NCBI GenBank assembly: GCA_016720745.1 | Contig: JADKKA010000019.1 | Span: 744,001 to 808,000 of the forward strand | Source of the DNA: Chitinophagaceae bacterium | Lineage (GTDB): Bacteria > Bacteroidota > Bacteroidia > Chitinophagales > Chitinophagaceae | Reading direction: 5' to 3' | DNA: 64,000 nucleotides | Part shown: one piece after another, positions 32,869-41,317 of the stretch | Layout: each line of letters opens with the position of its first letter | Numbering within the stretch: position 1 is the first letter of the stretch | Translations under genes and position numbers: made by a program | The notes under the pieces: generated by a model | Databases searched by the model: none | What the model saw: the letters and a program-made list of their open reading frames with translations, nothing else | Told to the model about the DNA's origin: nothing

Positions 32869-33294
32869 TTACTCAGGTACGGGAACAGCATAGGTTTTGT
32901 CAAGCTGGTGTATAACACCATTCGAACCCTGACGGTCACGTGCTAAAATCCTGGAACCATTGATACTTGTTTCTCCGTCACGTACTGTAATGGTTACCTG
33001 GGTGCCATTCAGGGCCGGCAATTGCTGGTTATTCCTGAAGTCATGCAGCATCTTTTTTCCAGTGAGAATATATCCCGACAAGAGTTCGGTAAGTTGGGCA
33101 CGGTTGGCAGGCTCCAATAACTGTTCAAAGCTAAGGTCTGTTAATCTGCTTAAAGCAAGATTAACGGGTCCCAATATTGTGAATGGTCCAAATTCACTCA
33201 ATTGCTGTTCGAGATCTGTCATTTTTAAGCCGCGGCTGAATAAACTCAGGTTTCGGTCAGCGTTTATGATTTGAAGAATGGTAGCCATATTCAC
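32869..33294 (-). CDS. Fasciclin-domain protein without signal peptide
   Basis: A 141-aa protein that is almost entirely one fasciclin (FAS1) domain: TILQIINADRNLSLFSRGLK, FTILGPVNLALSRL, LTELLSGYILTGKK, and ILARDRQGSNGVIHQLDKTY near the end. FAS1 domains are usually extracellular adhesion modules, but there is no signal peptide or lipobox here, so the protein seems cytosolic; a start upstream is not available in the frame. An ATG two codons later is an alternative start. It sits in the RNA-binding cluster just downstream of the RRM gene. Confidence 0.8.
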   Translation of the reverse strand: MNMATILQIINADRNLSLFSRGLKMTDLEQQLSEFGPFTILGPVNLALSRLTDLSFEQLLEPANRAQLTELLSGYILTGKKMLHDFRNNQQLPALNGTQVTITVRDGETSINGSRILARDRQGSNGVIHQLDKTYAVPVPE

Positions 33295-33353
33295 ATTTTA
33301 TTTGATTGTAACTGTTAAGCAGTGAGAGAGTCGTTGGGCTGTACTGCTTCAGC

Positions 33354-33623
33354 TTACCATCTTTTTTTGTCTGGCCGATTCTCTTTTTCTCTGGCTACCG
33401 TAACCGAAATCGTCCGTCCTTCCACTTCTTTGCCATTCAATTTACTCATGGCTTCATTGGCTTCAGCGCCGGATGGCATTTCCACAAATCCAAATCCCCG
33501 GCTTTTGCCAGTTTCGCGGTCGGTAATTACTTTGGCTGATGATACCTGTCCAAATGCTTCAAATAACTGGCGCAGGTCGTCTTCACTGGTTTGATAGCCC
33601 AGGTTAGATACATACATGTTCAT
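33354..33623 (-). CDS. RNA-recognition-motif (RRM) protein
   Basis: An 89-aa single-RRM protein. RNP2 is MYVSNL at the N-terminus and RNP1 is RGFGFVEM near residue 43; the beta-alpha-beta-beta-alpha-beta order is complete (LRQLFEAFGQVSSAKVI, ANEAMSKLNGKEVEGRTI). It ends with a basic tail RPDKKRW. Bacterial RRM proteins of this size bind RNA and are often cold-induced. First gene of the leftward set RRM, fasciclin, two small proteins and cold-shock protein. Confidence 0.92.
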   Translation of the reverse strand: MNMYVSNLGYQTSEDDLRQLFEAFGQVSSAKVITDRETGKSRGFGFVEMPSGAEANEAMSKLNGKEVEGRTISVTVAREKENRPDKKRW

Positions 33624-33940
33624 GTGTACTGTTTTTTAATGTCAGCAAATAATATTAATACAGCAGCAAGGGAAAAGAGAAGAAATTGATTACTGATTCG
33701 AAGAGTGAATCGTTACTAATCCTGACTGAATGTTGAAGTATAATATCTGTTCAATTAAAGATAATGTTTTTAGGGCAGTGCCCCAAATATTAAAAGGTAT
33801 AGCAGCTTGTTTTTTAAAATACCGGGAAGATGGTTAATAAATGGCTACCTTACACCGCTGCTGTACCGCGTTATAAATCAACTCAGGAGCCTGTTACACT
33901 TTGCTGCGGAAGGGCTTATTCAACATTAAAATCTGGAATT
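33624..33940. other. Divergent spacer between the RRM gene and the gene at 33941
   Basis: About 317 bases. It is AT-rich with a weak inverted repeat around GATTC/GAATC (about 33690-33720) and a short GGGC/GCCC hairpin near 33773-33784. No exact TAnnTTTG motif was found in either orientation. An in-frame extension of the gene at 33941 runs back to 33830 but looks non-coding. Confidence 0.4.
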
Positions 33941-34519
33941 GTGAATACAGAAAATATCGTGCAGTTTGTTTGTTTTGCCTCTCCGCTGGGTACCAATGAG
34001 TTCAAAGAACTTTGGGAACCTTATGCAAAGATCCTGGTAAAAGATCCTGCCAGTATATTATTGCAGGAAGGTGTATCTGATCAGAAAAGCACCCGTTTTA
34101 CTTATATATCGCAGCATGCCTGCAGTGCCGCAGATTTTCAGTTTGCTTTCATGAAAGGAAAAAGTAAATCACACTTTCCGGAACATAAAGCAAGAGTGAT
34201 ACAGGCCGGTGGTTACCTGCCCGTTGCTCCGGTTATTGCGTATAAGCAATCCAGAGCTGATGTAAAGATTATTGCCCTGGTAGGGCATGGAGAAACAGAT
34301 CCGGCATTCTACCGCGGACTTGGAGCCCGGCATATGAATATGTATGAAGCGTATTATGAAAACTGCCTCTACGGATATGTGATCGAATTTTTTACTTCTG
34401 CAAAAGAAGCCAATGACATGCTCTCCCAATTAAAAGAAAGGCCGGGAGTAGAAGCAGGAATTTATCAGGCCTGTCTATTCTCCCGGACTGTCAGAAAAGT
34501 ATCAGGCTCTCTGTCTTGA
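33941..34519 (+). CDS. Conserved protein of unknown function
   Basis: A 192-aa cytosolic protein from a GTG start (VNTENIVQFVCFASPL). I recognise the shape of a Bacteroidota hypothetical: an N-terminal strand VQFVCFASPLGTNEF, a middle AGGYLPVA, and a C-terminal block with MYEAYYENCLYGYVIEFF and PGVEAGIYQACLF. Function not known. The GTG is preferred over an ATG at 33830 because the intervening 37 residues (Cys, Pro and Trp scattered, no conserved look) precede the strand that normally starts this protein. The stop overlaps the DEAD-box gene tail-to-tail by 18 bases. Confidence 0.65.
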   Translation: MNTENIVQFVCFASPLGTNEFKELWEPYAKILVKDPASILLQEGVSDQKSTRFTYISQHACSAADFQFAFMKGKSKSHFPEHKARVIQAGGYLPVAPVIAYKQSRADVKIIALVGHGETDPAFYRGLGARHMNMYEAYYENCLYGYVIEFFTSAKEANDMLSQLKERPGVEAGIYQACLFSRTVRKVSGSLS

Positions 34520-35761
34520 AAAATTTCTTCTTTTGTTTCCCTGCTGGTTGTTTCCCTGGTGGGCACCCTGCCTTGCTGGCCTGTTTTGTTGCGGCCTCGC
34601 TGCTTTTTCAGGAACAATCGAAGGCACTTTATAGGGATGATCCGCAATCAATGGAATTTGTCTTTTAATCAATTTCTGTATATCCCGCAGGTATTCTCTT
34701 TCTTCCTGGTCACAAAATGATACGGCTACTCCGGTTGCACCTGCTCTTCCTGTTCTGCCAATCCGGTGAACATATGTTTCAGGGGTATTGGGCAGTTCAA
34801 AATTGAAGACATGACTCATGCCATCAATATCAATTCCTCTGGCCGCAATATCGGTGGCCACCATCACACGGATCGCACCTGTTTTGAAATCCTGTAGTGC
34901 AGCCTGACGTGCATTCTGTGATTTATTGCCATGGATCGCTGCTGACCGGATTCCGGCCTGGTTCAATACTTTGGCAATTTTATCAGCTCCGTGTTTGGTA
35001 CGGGTGAATACAAGCGCGGTTTTAATTGTTTGGTCAGCCAGTATGTCTATCAGTAAAGATTTTTTATCATGCTTCTCTACATAATATAATGACTGGTCAA
35101 TCAGGTCAACCGTACTGGCCGGGGGAGTGGCTTCCACTTTTACCGGGTGTTTCAGCAGGCTGGAAGAAAGCGCCTGTATTTCGGGCGACATCGTGGCAGA
35201 GAAGAAAAGAGTTTGTCTTTGTGCCGGTAATTTGGCGATGATCCTTTTTACGTCATGAATAAAACCCATATCCAGCATACGGTCAGCTTCATCCAGTACA
35301 AAGAATTTAATTTGATCCAGTGATAAGAGTCGCTGGTTCATCAGGTCAATCAAACGACCGGGTGTGGCTACCAGGATATCGATTCCTTTAGTCAGGGTCT
35401 GTACCTGTGCGTGTTGGGAAACACCTCCGAAAATAACGTGGTGTTTCAGCGGAAGGTATTTGCCATAGGCTCTGAAACTATCACTCACCTGGATGGCAAG
35501 TTCTCTTGTAGGGGTTAATACCAGCACTTTCAGCCGGTGTTGTTTTTCACCCGCCTTTGTTTTTTGAGCATGTAATAACTGCAGCAGCGGAATGGCAAAA
35601 GCAGCTGTTTTACCAGTACCGGTTTGTGCGCAGCCGAGTATATCTCTTTCCTGTAAAATAACAGGGATGGATTGAACCTGAACAGGAGTGGGTTGGGTAT
35701 AGCCTTCATCGGCCAGTGCCTTTAATACAGGCTCTGTGAGCTGTAAATCTTTAAATAACAT
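34502..35761 (-). CDS. rhlE: DEAD-box RNA helicase, RhlE-like
   Basis: A 419-aa ATP-dependent RNA helicase. All motifs are present: Q-motif (GYTQPTPVQVQSIP), Walker A AQTGTGKT, TPTRELA, DEAD (VLDEADRMLDMGF), SAT (FFSATM), then helicase C with VFTRTKHGADK, ATDIAARGIDIDG and HRIGRTGRAG. The C-terminal 40 residues are a Gln/Asn/Arg-rich tail (RPQQNRPARQG, RRNFSRQRA) that should bind RNA loosely. Its leader is about 135 bases, long for this window and typical of cold-shock helicase mRNAs. Neighbouring RRM and CSD genes fit a role in ribosome assembly or RNA decay in cold. Confidence 0.93.
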   Translation of the reverse strand: MLFKDLQLTEPVLKALADEGYTQPTPVQVQSIPVILQERDILGCAQTGTGKTAAFAIPLLQLLHAQKTKAGEKQHRLKVLVLTPTRELAIQVSDSFRAYGKYLPLKHHVIFGGVSQHAQVQTLTKGIDILVATPGRLIDLMNQRLLSLDQIKFFVLDEADRMLDMGFIHDVKRIIAKLPAQRQTLFFSATMSPEIQALSSSLLKHPVKVEATPPASTVDLIDQSLYYVEKHDKKSLLIDILADQTIKTALVFTRTKHGADKIAKVLNQAGIRSAAIHGNKSQNARQAALQDFKTGAIRVMVATDIAARGIDIDGMSHVFNFELPNTPETYVHRIGRTGRAGATGVAVSFCDQEEREYLRDIQKLIKRQIPLIADHPYKVPSIVPEKAARPQQNRPARQGAHQGNNQQGNKRRNFSRQRA

Positions 35762-36120
35762 GAATTGAAAATTTGTAAAAAAAAGTTATAAAATATGGTA
35801 AGGCTATCAGTGTGCAACACGATACTTTACCCGCCTTACGTTAAGCCAACTTGAGATTTGAATTGGAAACAAAATCAATAGAGGAGTAACATAGAAGAAT
35901 GCAAAGATAGGTATTTTGTACGGGACTGGCTGAATTAGTTACTGATTGAGCCGACGTTTGCTGAATGGATAAGGTGCTAAAGTGTTCAGGATGATGCCCG
36001 TATTGCGAATAATAAATCGATTAGATCTGTCGTCAGCCAGCATCAATCAAACCGCAGCTCCCTGATAGCAATTGATGTTAGCAATTGCAAATGAAGAGAA
36101 AGGATGAGCGGAATTTGCGG
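35762..36120. other. Spacer with leader and promoter of the DEAD-box gene
   Basis: 359 bases between two leftward genes. It carries the helicase leader (35762 to about 35897) and the -7 element at 35902-35909. The part from 35910 to 36120 holds AT-rich sequence with an AGCAATTG-type near-repeat near 36065-36090; I see no gene or convincing hairpin in it. Confidence 0.5.
35902..35909 (-). promoter_or_regulatory. -7 element for the DEAD-box helicase
   Basis: On the minus strand TATCTTTG, an exact TAnnTTTG match, about 140 bases upstream of the ATG, which implies a long leader. Confidence 0.45.
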
Positions 36121-37005
36121 CTATAATTTTATGTACTGGTACAGTATTTTATTAAAATCGACTACACCCGCTACAACCCTTGTTTCAGAAGGATAATTAT
36201 CTGCCCGGTATGTATGCGCTAAGCTCATATTTCGCAGACCACCACTACCGGGAAAGTTGACAGGGTTGGGTATATAAGAATAACTGGTGACATTGTTTTT
36301 GCCATAATAATTCAATACCAGTATATCATTTTCATAATAGGCTAAAGCCCAGCGATGCAGTTTTAAGAATGGATTCTTCTTGTTGTCAAATATGTTTTGA
36401 TAACTGATCGTTCCAATCAATGTGCCGGAATTCTTGTCCCAGTATTTATCTGTTCCGTTGATGCAGTTTCCATCACTAATCTGTCTGGTATAGGTGATAC
36501 TGTCTGTTAATACAGGCAATCCGGTGATATAGTCAAAATGGTATGTTTTAAGTAAATAGCCGCTACTTCCGTTTGTGGAAAAATACCTGATTTGAAATGG
36601 CTCCGCGATTCCACCTGTATAGTTGATGATCGAATCTTTTACGATGAAGCCATTATGGTATGTCAGGAATATTATAGCGCTGTCAGCTGTTTGATTATTG
36701 GTAGAAATGATCCTGTTAGGTAATGTGTCTGTCCCCGCATATTTATATTGGTCGGTATAAATATATCTGGCAGTTCCTGGACCATATTCAGTTTCGGTCT
36801 CCCGGATCAGTCTTTTTTGAGCATCATAAAAATATTCTGCAGTGAACCCTGTGTCAAGACCCGGCGGTTTCGTGCTGTCTAATGAGATTACTTTTTTAAT
36901 ATAAGTGCTATCGTTTCCGGTATCTTCTAAAGCATCTGCTGTGATTTCTTTTTGACAGCTGCCCAACAGCAAAAAGCCAGGGATTAAAAACAGAAATAGT
37001 CTCAT
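36121..37005 (-). CDS. Lipoprotein of unknown function (paralogue of the one at 1340-2233)
   Basis: A 294-aa lipoprotein with signal and lipobox LGSC (Cys17). The body shares with the gene at 1340 the segments YFYDAQKRL, YAGTDTLPNRI and a C-terminal AHTYRADNYPSETR...FNKILYQYIKL, in the same order and at similar spacing. This marks a paralogous family with YD-type beta repeats. The two genes are 34 kb apart on opposite strands with no shared neighbour. Surface or periplasmic location is inferred; no catalytic motif is visible. Confidence 0.75.
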   Translation of the reverse strand: MRLFLFLIPGFLLLGSCQKEITADALEDTGNDSTYIKKVISLDSTKPPGLDTGFTAEYFYDAQKRLIRETETEYGPGTARYIYTDQYKYAGTDTLPNRIISTNNQTADSAIIFLTYHNGFIVKDSIINYTGGIAEPFQIRYFSTNGSSGYLLKTYHFDYITGLPVLTDSITYTRQISDGNCINGTDKYWDKNSGTLIGTISYQNIFDNKKNPFLKLHRWALAYYENDILVLNYYGKNNVTSYSYIPNPVNFPGSGGLRNMSLAHTYRADNYPSETRVVAGVVDFNKILYQYIKL

Positions 37006-37178
37006 TAATTTATTTATACAATGAAATTATCGCTGTGAGTAAAGTAAAGGCAGCCAATTCTGCGTCATATCCGGCCAGATTGATCTTATTTGATAAGCGG
37101 CCAATGGAAGTTGGGGCAAGTCTATAATTTTAGCCAGCTTCCGAAATCACATATGGAAAATAATAAAGTTAAAACGCC

Positions 37179-38294
37179 ATGAAAAGAATAACATTAAGTG
37201 CCCTTTTGGTTTTACAGTCATTCTTTCTGCTGGCACAGTCCGATGAGGACTTAATACGGCAGTGTATTCAGTACTACCTGCAGGGAACTTCTTACAATCA
37301 GCCTGATAGCATTTCAAAAGCATTTTATGAAGAAGCTAATTTGTATCTGAGTAGCAAGGATAAACCGGTTTGGATCATGCCGATAGCTGAATACACAAAA
37401 TTGTTTAAAAAAGAGAATGAAGGGAGATTTAATGGCAGGCTGGGAAGAGTTGTTTCCGTTGATATATACAACGACATAGCAACAGCCAAGGCGGAAATTC
37501 TGATTCCGGAAAGAAATCAGGAATTCATGGATATTTTTCTGCTAAAGAAAATAAACGGGGAATGGAAAATTATCAGCAAGGCAGCTGGCAGTAAGCCCAG
37601 TAATAAATCAGGGAAAAAAGTCCTCCTGATACTGACCAGTGCTCAATATTATGGTAACACAACAGAATTTTGTGGAAACAGTTTCCCGGAAATTGCTATT
37701 TCTTATCATGCTTTTGTGAGTGCGGGTTATACTGTTGATTTGGTGAGCCCGGAAGGGGGAAGCATACCCCTGGAATATGCGAGAACATCCGAACCCCTTC
37801 AGAAGCAATATTTGTATGATCAGGATTTCATGTATGCAATAGAACATACCCTGAAGCCTGCTCAGGTAAATCCTAAAGACTATCAAGCAATTCAATTTAT
37901 AGGTGGTGGTTGTGCCATGTATGGTGTTCCGGAGAATAAAGAAATTCAGCAAATAGCCATGCAGGTGTATGAAGAGAATGGAGGGATTATCTCATCAGTT
38001 TGTCATGGTACAGCCGGTATTGTGAACCTGAAAACTAAGGATGGTAATTATTTAGTGAAAGGAAAAACAGTAAGCGGCTGGCCGGAAGCATATGAGTCAA
38101 AAGATGCACTGTATTTTAAGCAATTCCCATTTTTAATACAGCAAACCATAGAAGCAAGAGGGGGAAAGTTTACTTATGGCGGGAGGGATGACTCGCATGT
38201 AGAGGCGGATGGCAGATTAGTGACAGGTCAGAACTATAATTCCTCCGCAGCTGTGGCTAAAAAAATAATAGAACTGATGGAAAAGAGTAAATAA
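37179..38294 (+). CDS. Exported fusion of NTF2-like and DJ-1/PfpI domains
   Basis: A 371-aa protein with a signal peptide (cleavage near LLAQ). Residues about 20-140 are an NTF2/SnoaL-like domain of the lumazine-binding type (DEDLIRQCIQYYLQGTSYNQ, FMDIFLLKKINGEWKII). Residues about 147-371 are a DJ-1/PfpI domain in the large Hsp31-like form: KKVLLILTSAQYYG, YTVDLVSPEGG, IQFIGGGCAMYGV, and nucleophile Cys275 with His276 in SSVCHGTAGI. DJ-1 relatives act as glyoxalases, deglycases or chaperones, mostly in the cytosol, so the signal peptide is notable. Monocistronic, with a terminator downstream. Confidence 0.82.
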   Translation: MKRITLSALLVLQSFFLLAQSDEDLIRQCIQYYLQGTSYNQPDSISKAFYEEANLYLSSKDKPVWIMPIAEYTKLFKKENEGRFNGRLGRVVSVDIYNDIATAKAEILIPERNQEFMDIFLLKKINGEWKIISKAAGSKPSNKSGKKVLLILTSAQYYGNTTEFCGNSFPEIAISYHAFVSAGYTVDLVSPEGGSIPLEYARTSEPLQKQYLYDQDFMYAIEHTLKPAQVNPKDYQAIQFIGGGCAMYGVPENKEIQQIAMQVYEENGGIISSVCHGTAGIVNLKTKDGNYLVKGKTVSGWPEAYESKDALYFKQFPFLIQQTIEARGGKFTYGGRDDSHVEADGRLVTGQNYNSSAAVAKKIIELMEKSK

Positions 38295-38352
38295 ACCAGG
38301 AAGTGTCCCGAGGTAATATTCTTTAAAATCTGGCCAGGTGATGGAAAAGAAT

Positions 38353-38383
38353 AAGGGCAAACCGGTTTTACCTGTTTGCCCTT
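38353..38383. terminator. Bidirectional terminator between the DJ-1 fusion gene and tRNA-Gln
   Basis: A 10-bp perfect stem (38353-38362 with 38374-38383, AAGGGCAAAC and complement). Transcripts from both sides end in pyrimidine-rich tracts. Confidence 0.8.
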
Positions 38384-38387
38384 TCTG

Positions 38388-38458
38388 TTGACCCATAAGG
38401 ATTCGAACCTTAACTGACTGAACCAAAATCAGTAGTGCTACCATTACACCATGGGTCA
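38388..38458 (-). tRNA. tRNA-Gln (TTG anticodon)
   Basis: 71 bases on the minus strand. The 7-bp acceptor stem TGACCCA/TGGGTCA is perfect, the anticodon stem ACTGA/TCAGT holds loop TTTTGGT (anticodon TTG), and the T-arm has GGTTCGAATCC. The CCA end is not encoded. Confidence 0.93.
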
Positions 38459-38487
38459 ATCCATATCCAATACTTAAATTGGGAGTG

Positions 38488-38519
38488 CAAAAATAGGGTA
38501 TCCGGGTCTTTTGCCCAAA
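38488..38519 (-). promoter_or_regulatory. Promoter of tRNA-Gln
   Basis: On the minus strand, TTTG at 38516-38519 and TATTTTTG at 38488-38495 with a 20-base gap, the full Bacteroidota -33/-7 arrangement and the best-formed promoter in the window. Confidence 0.65.
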
Positions 38520-38535
38520 CGGTTTTTATACTTTT

Positions 38536-41184
38536 TTAGGCAGGACGGGGGCTCATTTTGCCCTCTTTTTCCTCTCTTTCCTTGAGTTCCCGGATCTTGT
38601 CCAGGGCCCTGGCCACCACGTCGCACATAATCGTATAAAGGGCACCCTGCCTTGGATGTTCATAAATATAATCCAGCGCCTGGTCCTCGTTGGGGATGGT
38701 CATCACGGGGAGCGAAGGATTCACTTTGGTAATCCCTTCTTTTAACAACCCGATAATTTCCTCCGCCGTACGGCCCCTGAGATTTTTGTCGCAGCGGATA
38801 ATGATCTCATCAAAATACTGCGCCGAAATCTCACCCAGTTCCCGGATGTCATCGTCCCTTCGGTCGCCGGTACCGCTGATGACTCCAATTTTGGCCGGGT
38901 AATCCAGTTTGCTTACAAAATCACAAAGCAGTTTCAGTCCATGGGGGTTATGGGCAAAATCCGCCAGCATCGTGAAATGCTTGAAATTGAAAAAGTTCAG
39001 GCGGCCCGGGGTCAAACTCTCAGAAGGGATAAAAGTCTGCAATCCGGTACGGATATCTTCAATGGTGATATCTCTGAATAAATAAGCGGCCAGAACTGCT
39101 GATAGGCAGTTGGTGATATTGTGAACCGCCTTGCCTTCAAAAGTCAGGGGGATTTTCTTTACATCGAGTACCCTGATTTTCCAGCTACCCTTCATCAGGG
39201 TCACATACCCGTTTTCAAATACACAGCTCAGTCCGTGCTCAGCTGCATGGGCCTTAATGCGTGGATTATTTTCATCCATGCTAAACAGGGCAATATTGCA
39301 TTTCAGGTCATTCTTCATCCGGTACACCAGATCATCATCGGCATTCAGCACGGCATAGCCATGCGGGAAAACCGTTTCCGGTACCACGGCCTTTACCTTG
39401 GCCATGGCTTCAACTGTATTGATCCCACCCAGACCCAGGTGATCGGCTGCCACATTGGTGACCACCGCCACTTCGCAGTTTTGAAAAGCCAGACCTGACT
39501 TAAGTATTCCGCCCCTGGCACATTCCAGTACAGCAAAATCAACGGTCGGATCCTTCAATACAAACTGTGAGGAAATAGGACCGGTACAATCACCCTTCAT
39601 CATGAGTTGATTTTGTATATACACTCCGTCTGAAGTAGTATATCCCACTTTTTTACCGGCACTTTTAGCAATATGCGCTGTCAGTCGGGTAGTAGTTGTT
39701 TTTCCATTGGTACCGGTGATGGCTATGATCGGAATCCTGCCGGCACTGCCTTTGGCAAATAACATGTCTACTACCGGTTCGGCCACATTCCTGGGTAAGC
39801 CTTCAGCCGGCTCAATATGCATCCGGAAACCCGGAGCAGCATTTACTTCCAGGATGGCACCGCCATTTTCTGAAACCGGTGTTCGCAGATCAGTAGCCAT
39901 CACATCAATTCCGCAAATATCAAGTCCGATGATTTTGGCAATTCTTTCAAACATGAACACATTGGCCGGGTGTACTTCATCGGTCACGTCAGTGGAAGTG
40001 CCACCGGTTGATAAATTAGCAGTGGGTTTCAGTAAAACCCTTTCTCCTTTAGCCGGAATATGATCCATCGTAATACCGGCATCATCCAGCATTTTTTGTG
40101 TAAACTGGTCAATGGTAATCTGGGTCAGCACTTTCTCATGACCATAACCTCTGCGGGGATCTTTGTTGACTTCCTCTACCAGCCAATGCAGGTTATGAAT
40201 ACCATCGCCCACCACTGAAGCCGGCGTGCGAAGCGCAGCGCAGATAAATTTATAATTGATCACCAGGCAACGGAAATCATAACCGGTGATGAATCGCTCT
40301 ACTATAACACTGCGGCTGTATTGTTTAGCTGCTTCAAAAGCTTTGAGCGCCTGTTCACGGTTGGTGATATTAGTAGTGTTACCCTTGCCATGGTTGCCGT
40401 CAATCGGTTTGATCACGAGTGGATACCTGAATTTTTCAATGGCTTCATCCAGTCCGGCTTCGGTTCTCACAACGGTACCTCTCGGCACAGGAATTTCTGC
40501 CGCTTCCAGCAGCATCTTGGTTTCTTCTTTATCACAGGCAATATCCACTGCAATATTTCCGGTGGTGGATGCAATGGTAGCGCGAATTCTTTTCTGGTTC
40601 ACACCATATCCCAGTTGTACCAGGCTTTGTTTGTTCAGCCTGATAAAAGGTATCCCGCGTTTGGCGGCTTCATCCACAATGCAACCTGTGGAAGGGCCGA
40701 GCCGGGTATCTTCCCTGATTACCCTTAACTCCTGGATATCCTTGGCCAGGTCATACTCTTTGCCATCCACCATTGACTGGGCAATGGCAACAGCAGCTTT
40801 GGCGGCATATACACCGGCATCTTCTTCCATATAACTGAATACAACATAGTAAACGCCTTCTTTTTCACCATCCGGTGTGCGGGTACGGCCAAAACCCACA
40901 TCCATACCGGCCAGGGTTTGCAGTTCAAGGGCTATATGTTCGATCACATGACCCATCCAGGTGCCTTCATCCACCCTTTTAAAAAAACCACCCCGAATGG
41001 ATTCACTGCAACGGTGTTCAATCATGGTGGGGAACATTTTTTCCAATCGATCCCGGAAGCCGGGAATTTTGTTGGTCGGACTTTGTTCCAGTTCTTCCAG
41101 ATCCAGTTTCATCTGGATCAGTTTATTACGGCGAACACTCCAGTAGTTGGGCCCTTTGAGTACTTTTATTTCAAGTATTTTCAT
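38536..41184 (-). CDS. cphA: Cyanophycin synthetase
   Basis: An 882-aa cytosolic ligase that builds multi-L-arginyl-poly-L-aspartate (cyanophycin) from Asp, Arg and ATP. The N-terminal half has the cyanophycin N-domain (MKILEIKVLKGPNYWSVRR) and an ATP-grasp domain (PLVIKPIDGNHGKGNTTNI, NYKFICAALRTPASVVGDG, LEVNAAPGFRMH). The C-terminal half is a Mur ligase-like domain with the P-loop ITGTNGKTTTTRL, VLECARGGILKSG, LADFAHNPHGL and GDRRDDDIRELGE. The Mur-like half adds Arg and the ATP-grasp half adds Asp. Cyanophycinase lies 3 kb away, which supports a working storage cycle. Confidence 0.95.
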   Translation of the reverse strand: MKILEIKVLKGPNYWSVRRNKLIQMKLDLEELEQSPTNKIPGFRDRLEKMFPTMIEHRCSESIRGGFFKRVDEGTWMGHVIEHIALELQTLAGMDVGFGRTRTPDGEKEGVYYVVFSYMEEDAGVYAAKAAVAIAQSMVDGKEYDLAKDIQELRVIREDTRLGPSTGCIVDEAAKRGIPFIRLNKQSLVQLGYGVNQKRIRATIASTTGNIAVDIACDKEETKMLLEAAEIPVPRGTVVRTEAGLDEAIEKFRYPLVIKPIDGNHGKGNTTNITNREQALKAFEAAKQYSRSVIVERFITGYDFRCLVINYKFICAALRTPASVVGDGIHNLHWLVEEVNKDPRRGYGHEKVLTQITIDQFTQKMLDDAGITMDHIPAKGERVLLKPTANLSTGGTSTDVTDEVHPANVFMFERIAKIIGLDICGIDVMATDLRTPVSENGGAILEVNAAPGFRMHIEPAEGLPRNVAEPVVDMLFAKGSAGRIPIIAITGTNGKTTTTRLTAHIAKSAGKKVGYTTSDGVYIQNQLMMKGDCTGPISSQFVLKDPTVDFAVLECARGGILKSGLAFQNCEVAVVTNVAADHLGLGGINTVEAMAKVKAVVPETVFPHGYAVLNADDDLVYRMKNDLKCNIALFSMDENNPRIKAHAAEHGLSCVFENGYVTLMKGSWKIRVLDVKKIPLTFEGKAVHNITNCLSAVLAAYLFRDITIEDIRTGLQTFIPSESLTPGRLNFFNFKHFTMLADFAHNPHGLKLLCDFVSKLDYPAKIGVISGTGDRRDDDIRELGEISAQYFDEIIIRCDKNLRGRTAEEIIGLLKEGITKVNPSLPVMTIPNEDQALDYIYEHPRQGALYTIMCDVVARALDKIRELKEREEKEGKMSPRPA

Positions 41185-41317
41185 ACAAAATGTTGAAAAG
41201 GGAAGATAGTTTTTTTCTCTTTAGCGACCAATTACATAGCCGGTTAGTCCCGGCTGATGAAATTGTTTAGTTTTTACGGGCCATTCCGAAATGTATTACA
41301 TTTAAAAAAACATTTTT

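Noticed and set aside
33830..33940. Longer N-terminus of the gene at 33941
   Set aside because: The 37 extra residues have no conserved look, and the GTG at 33941 starts directly before the first recognisable strand.
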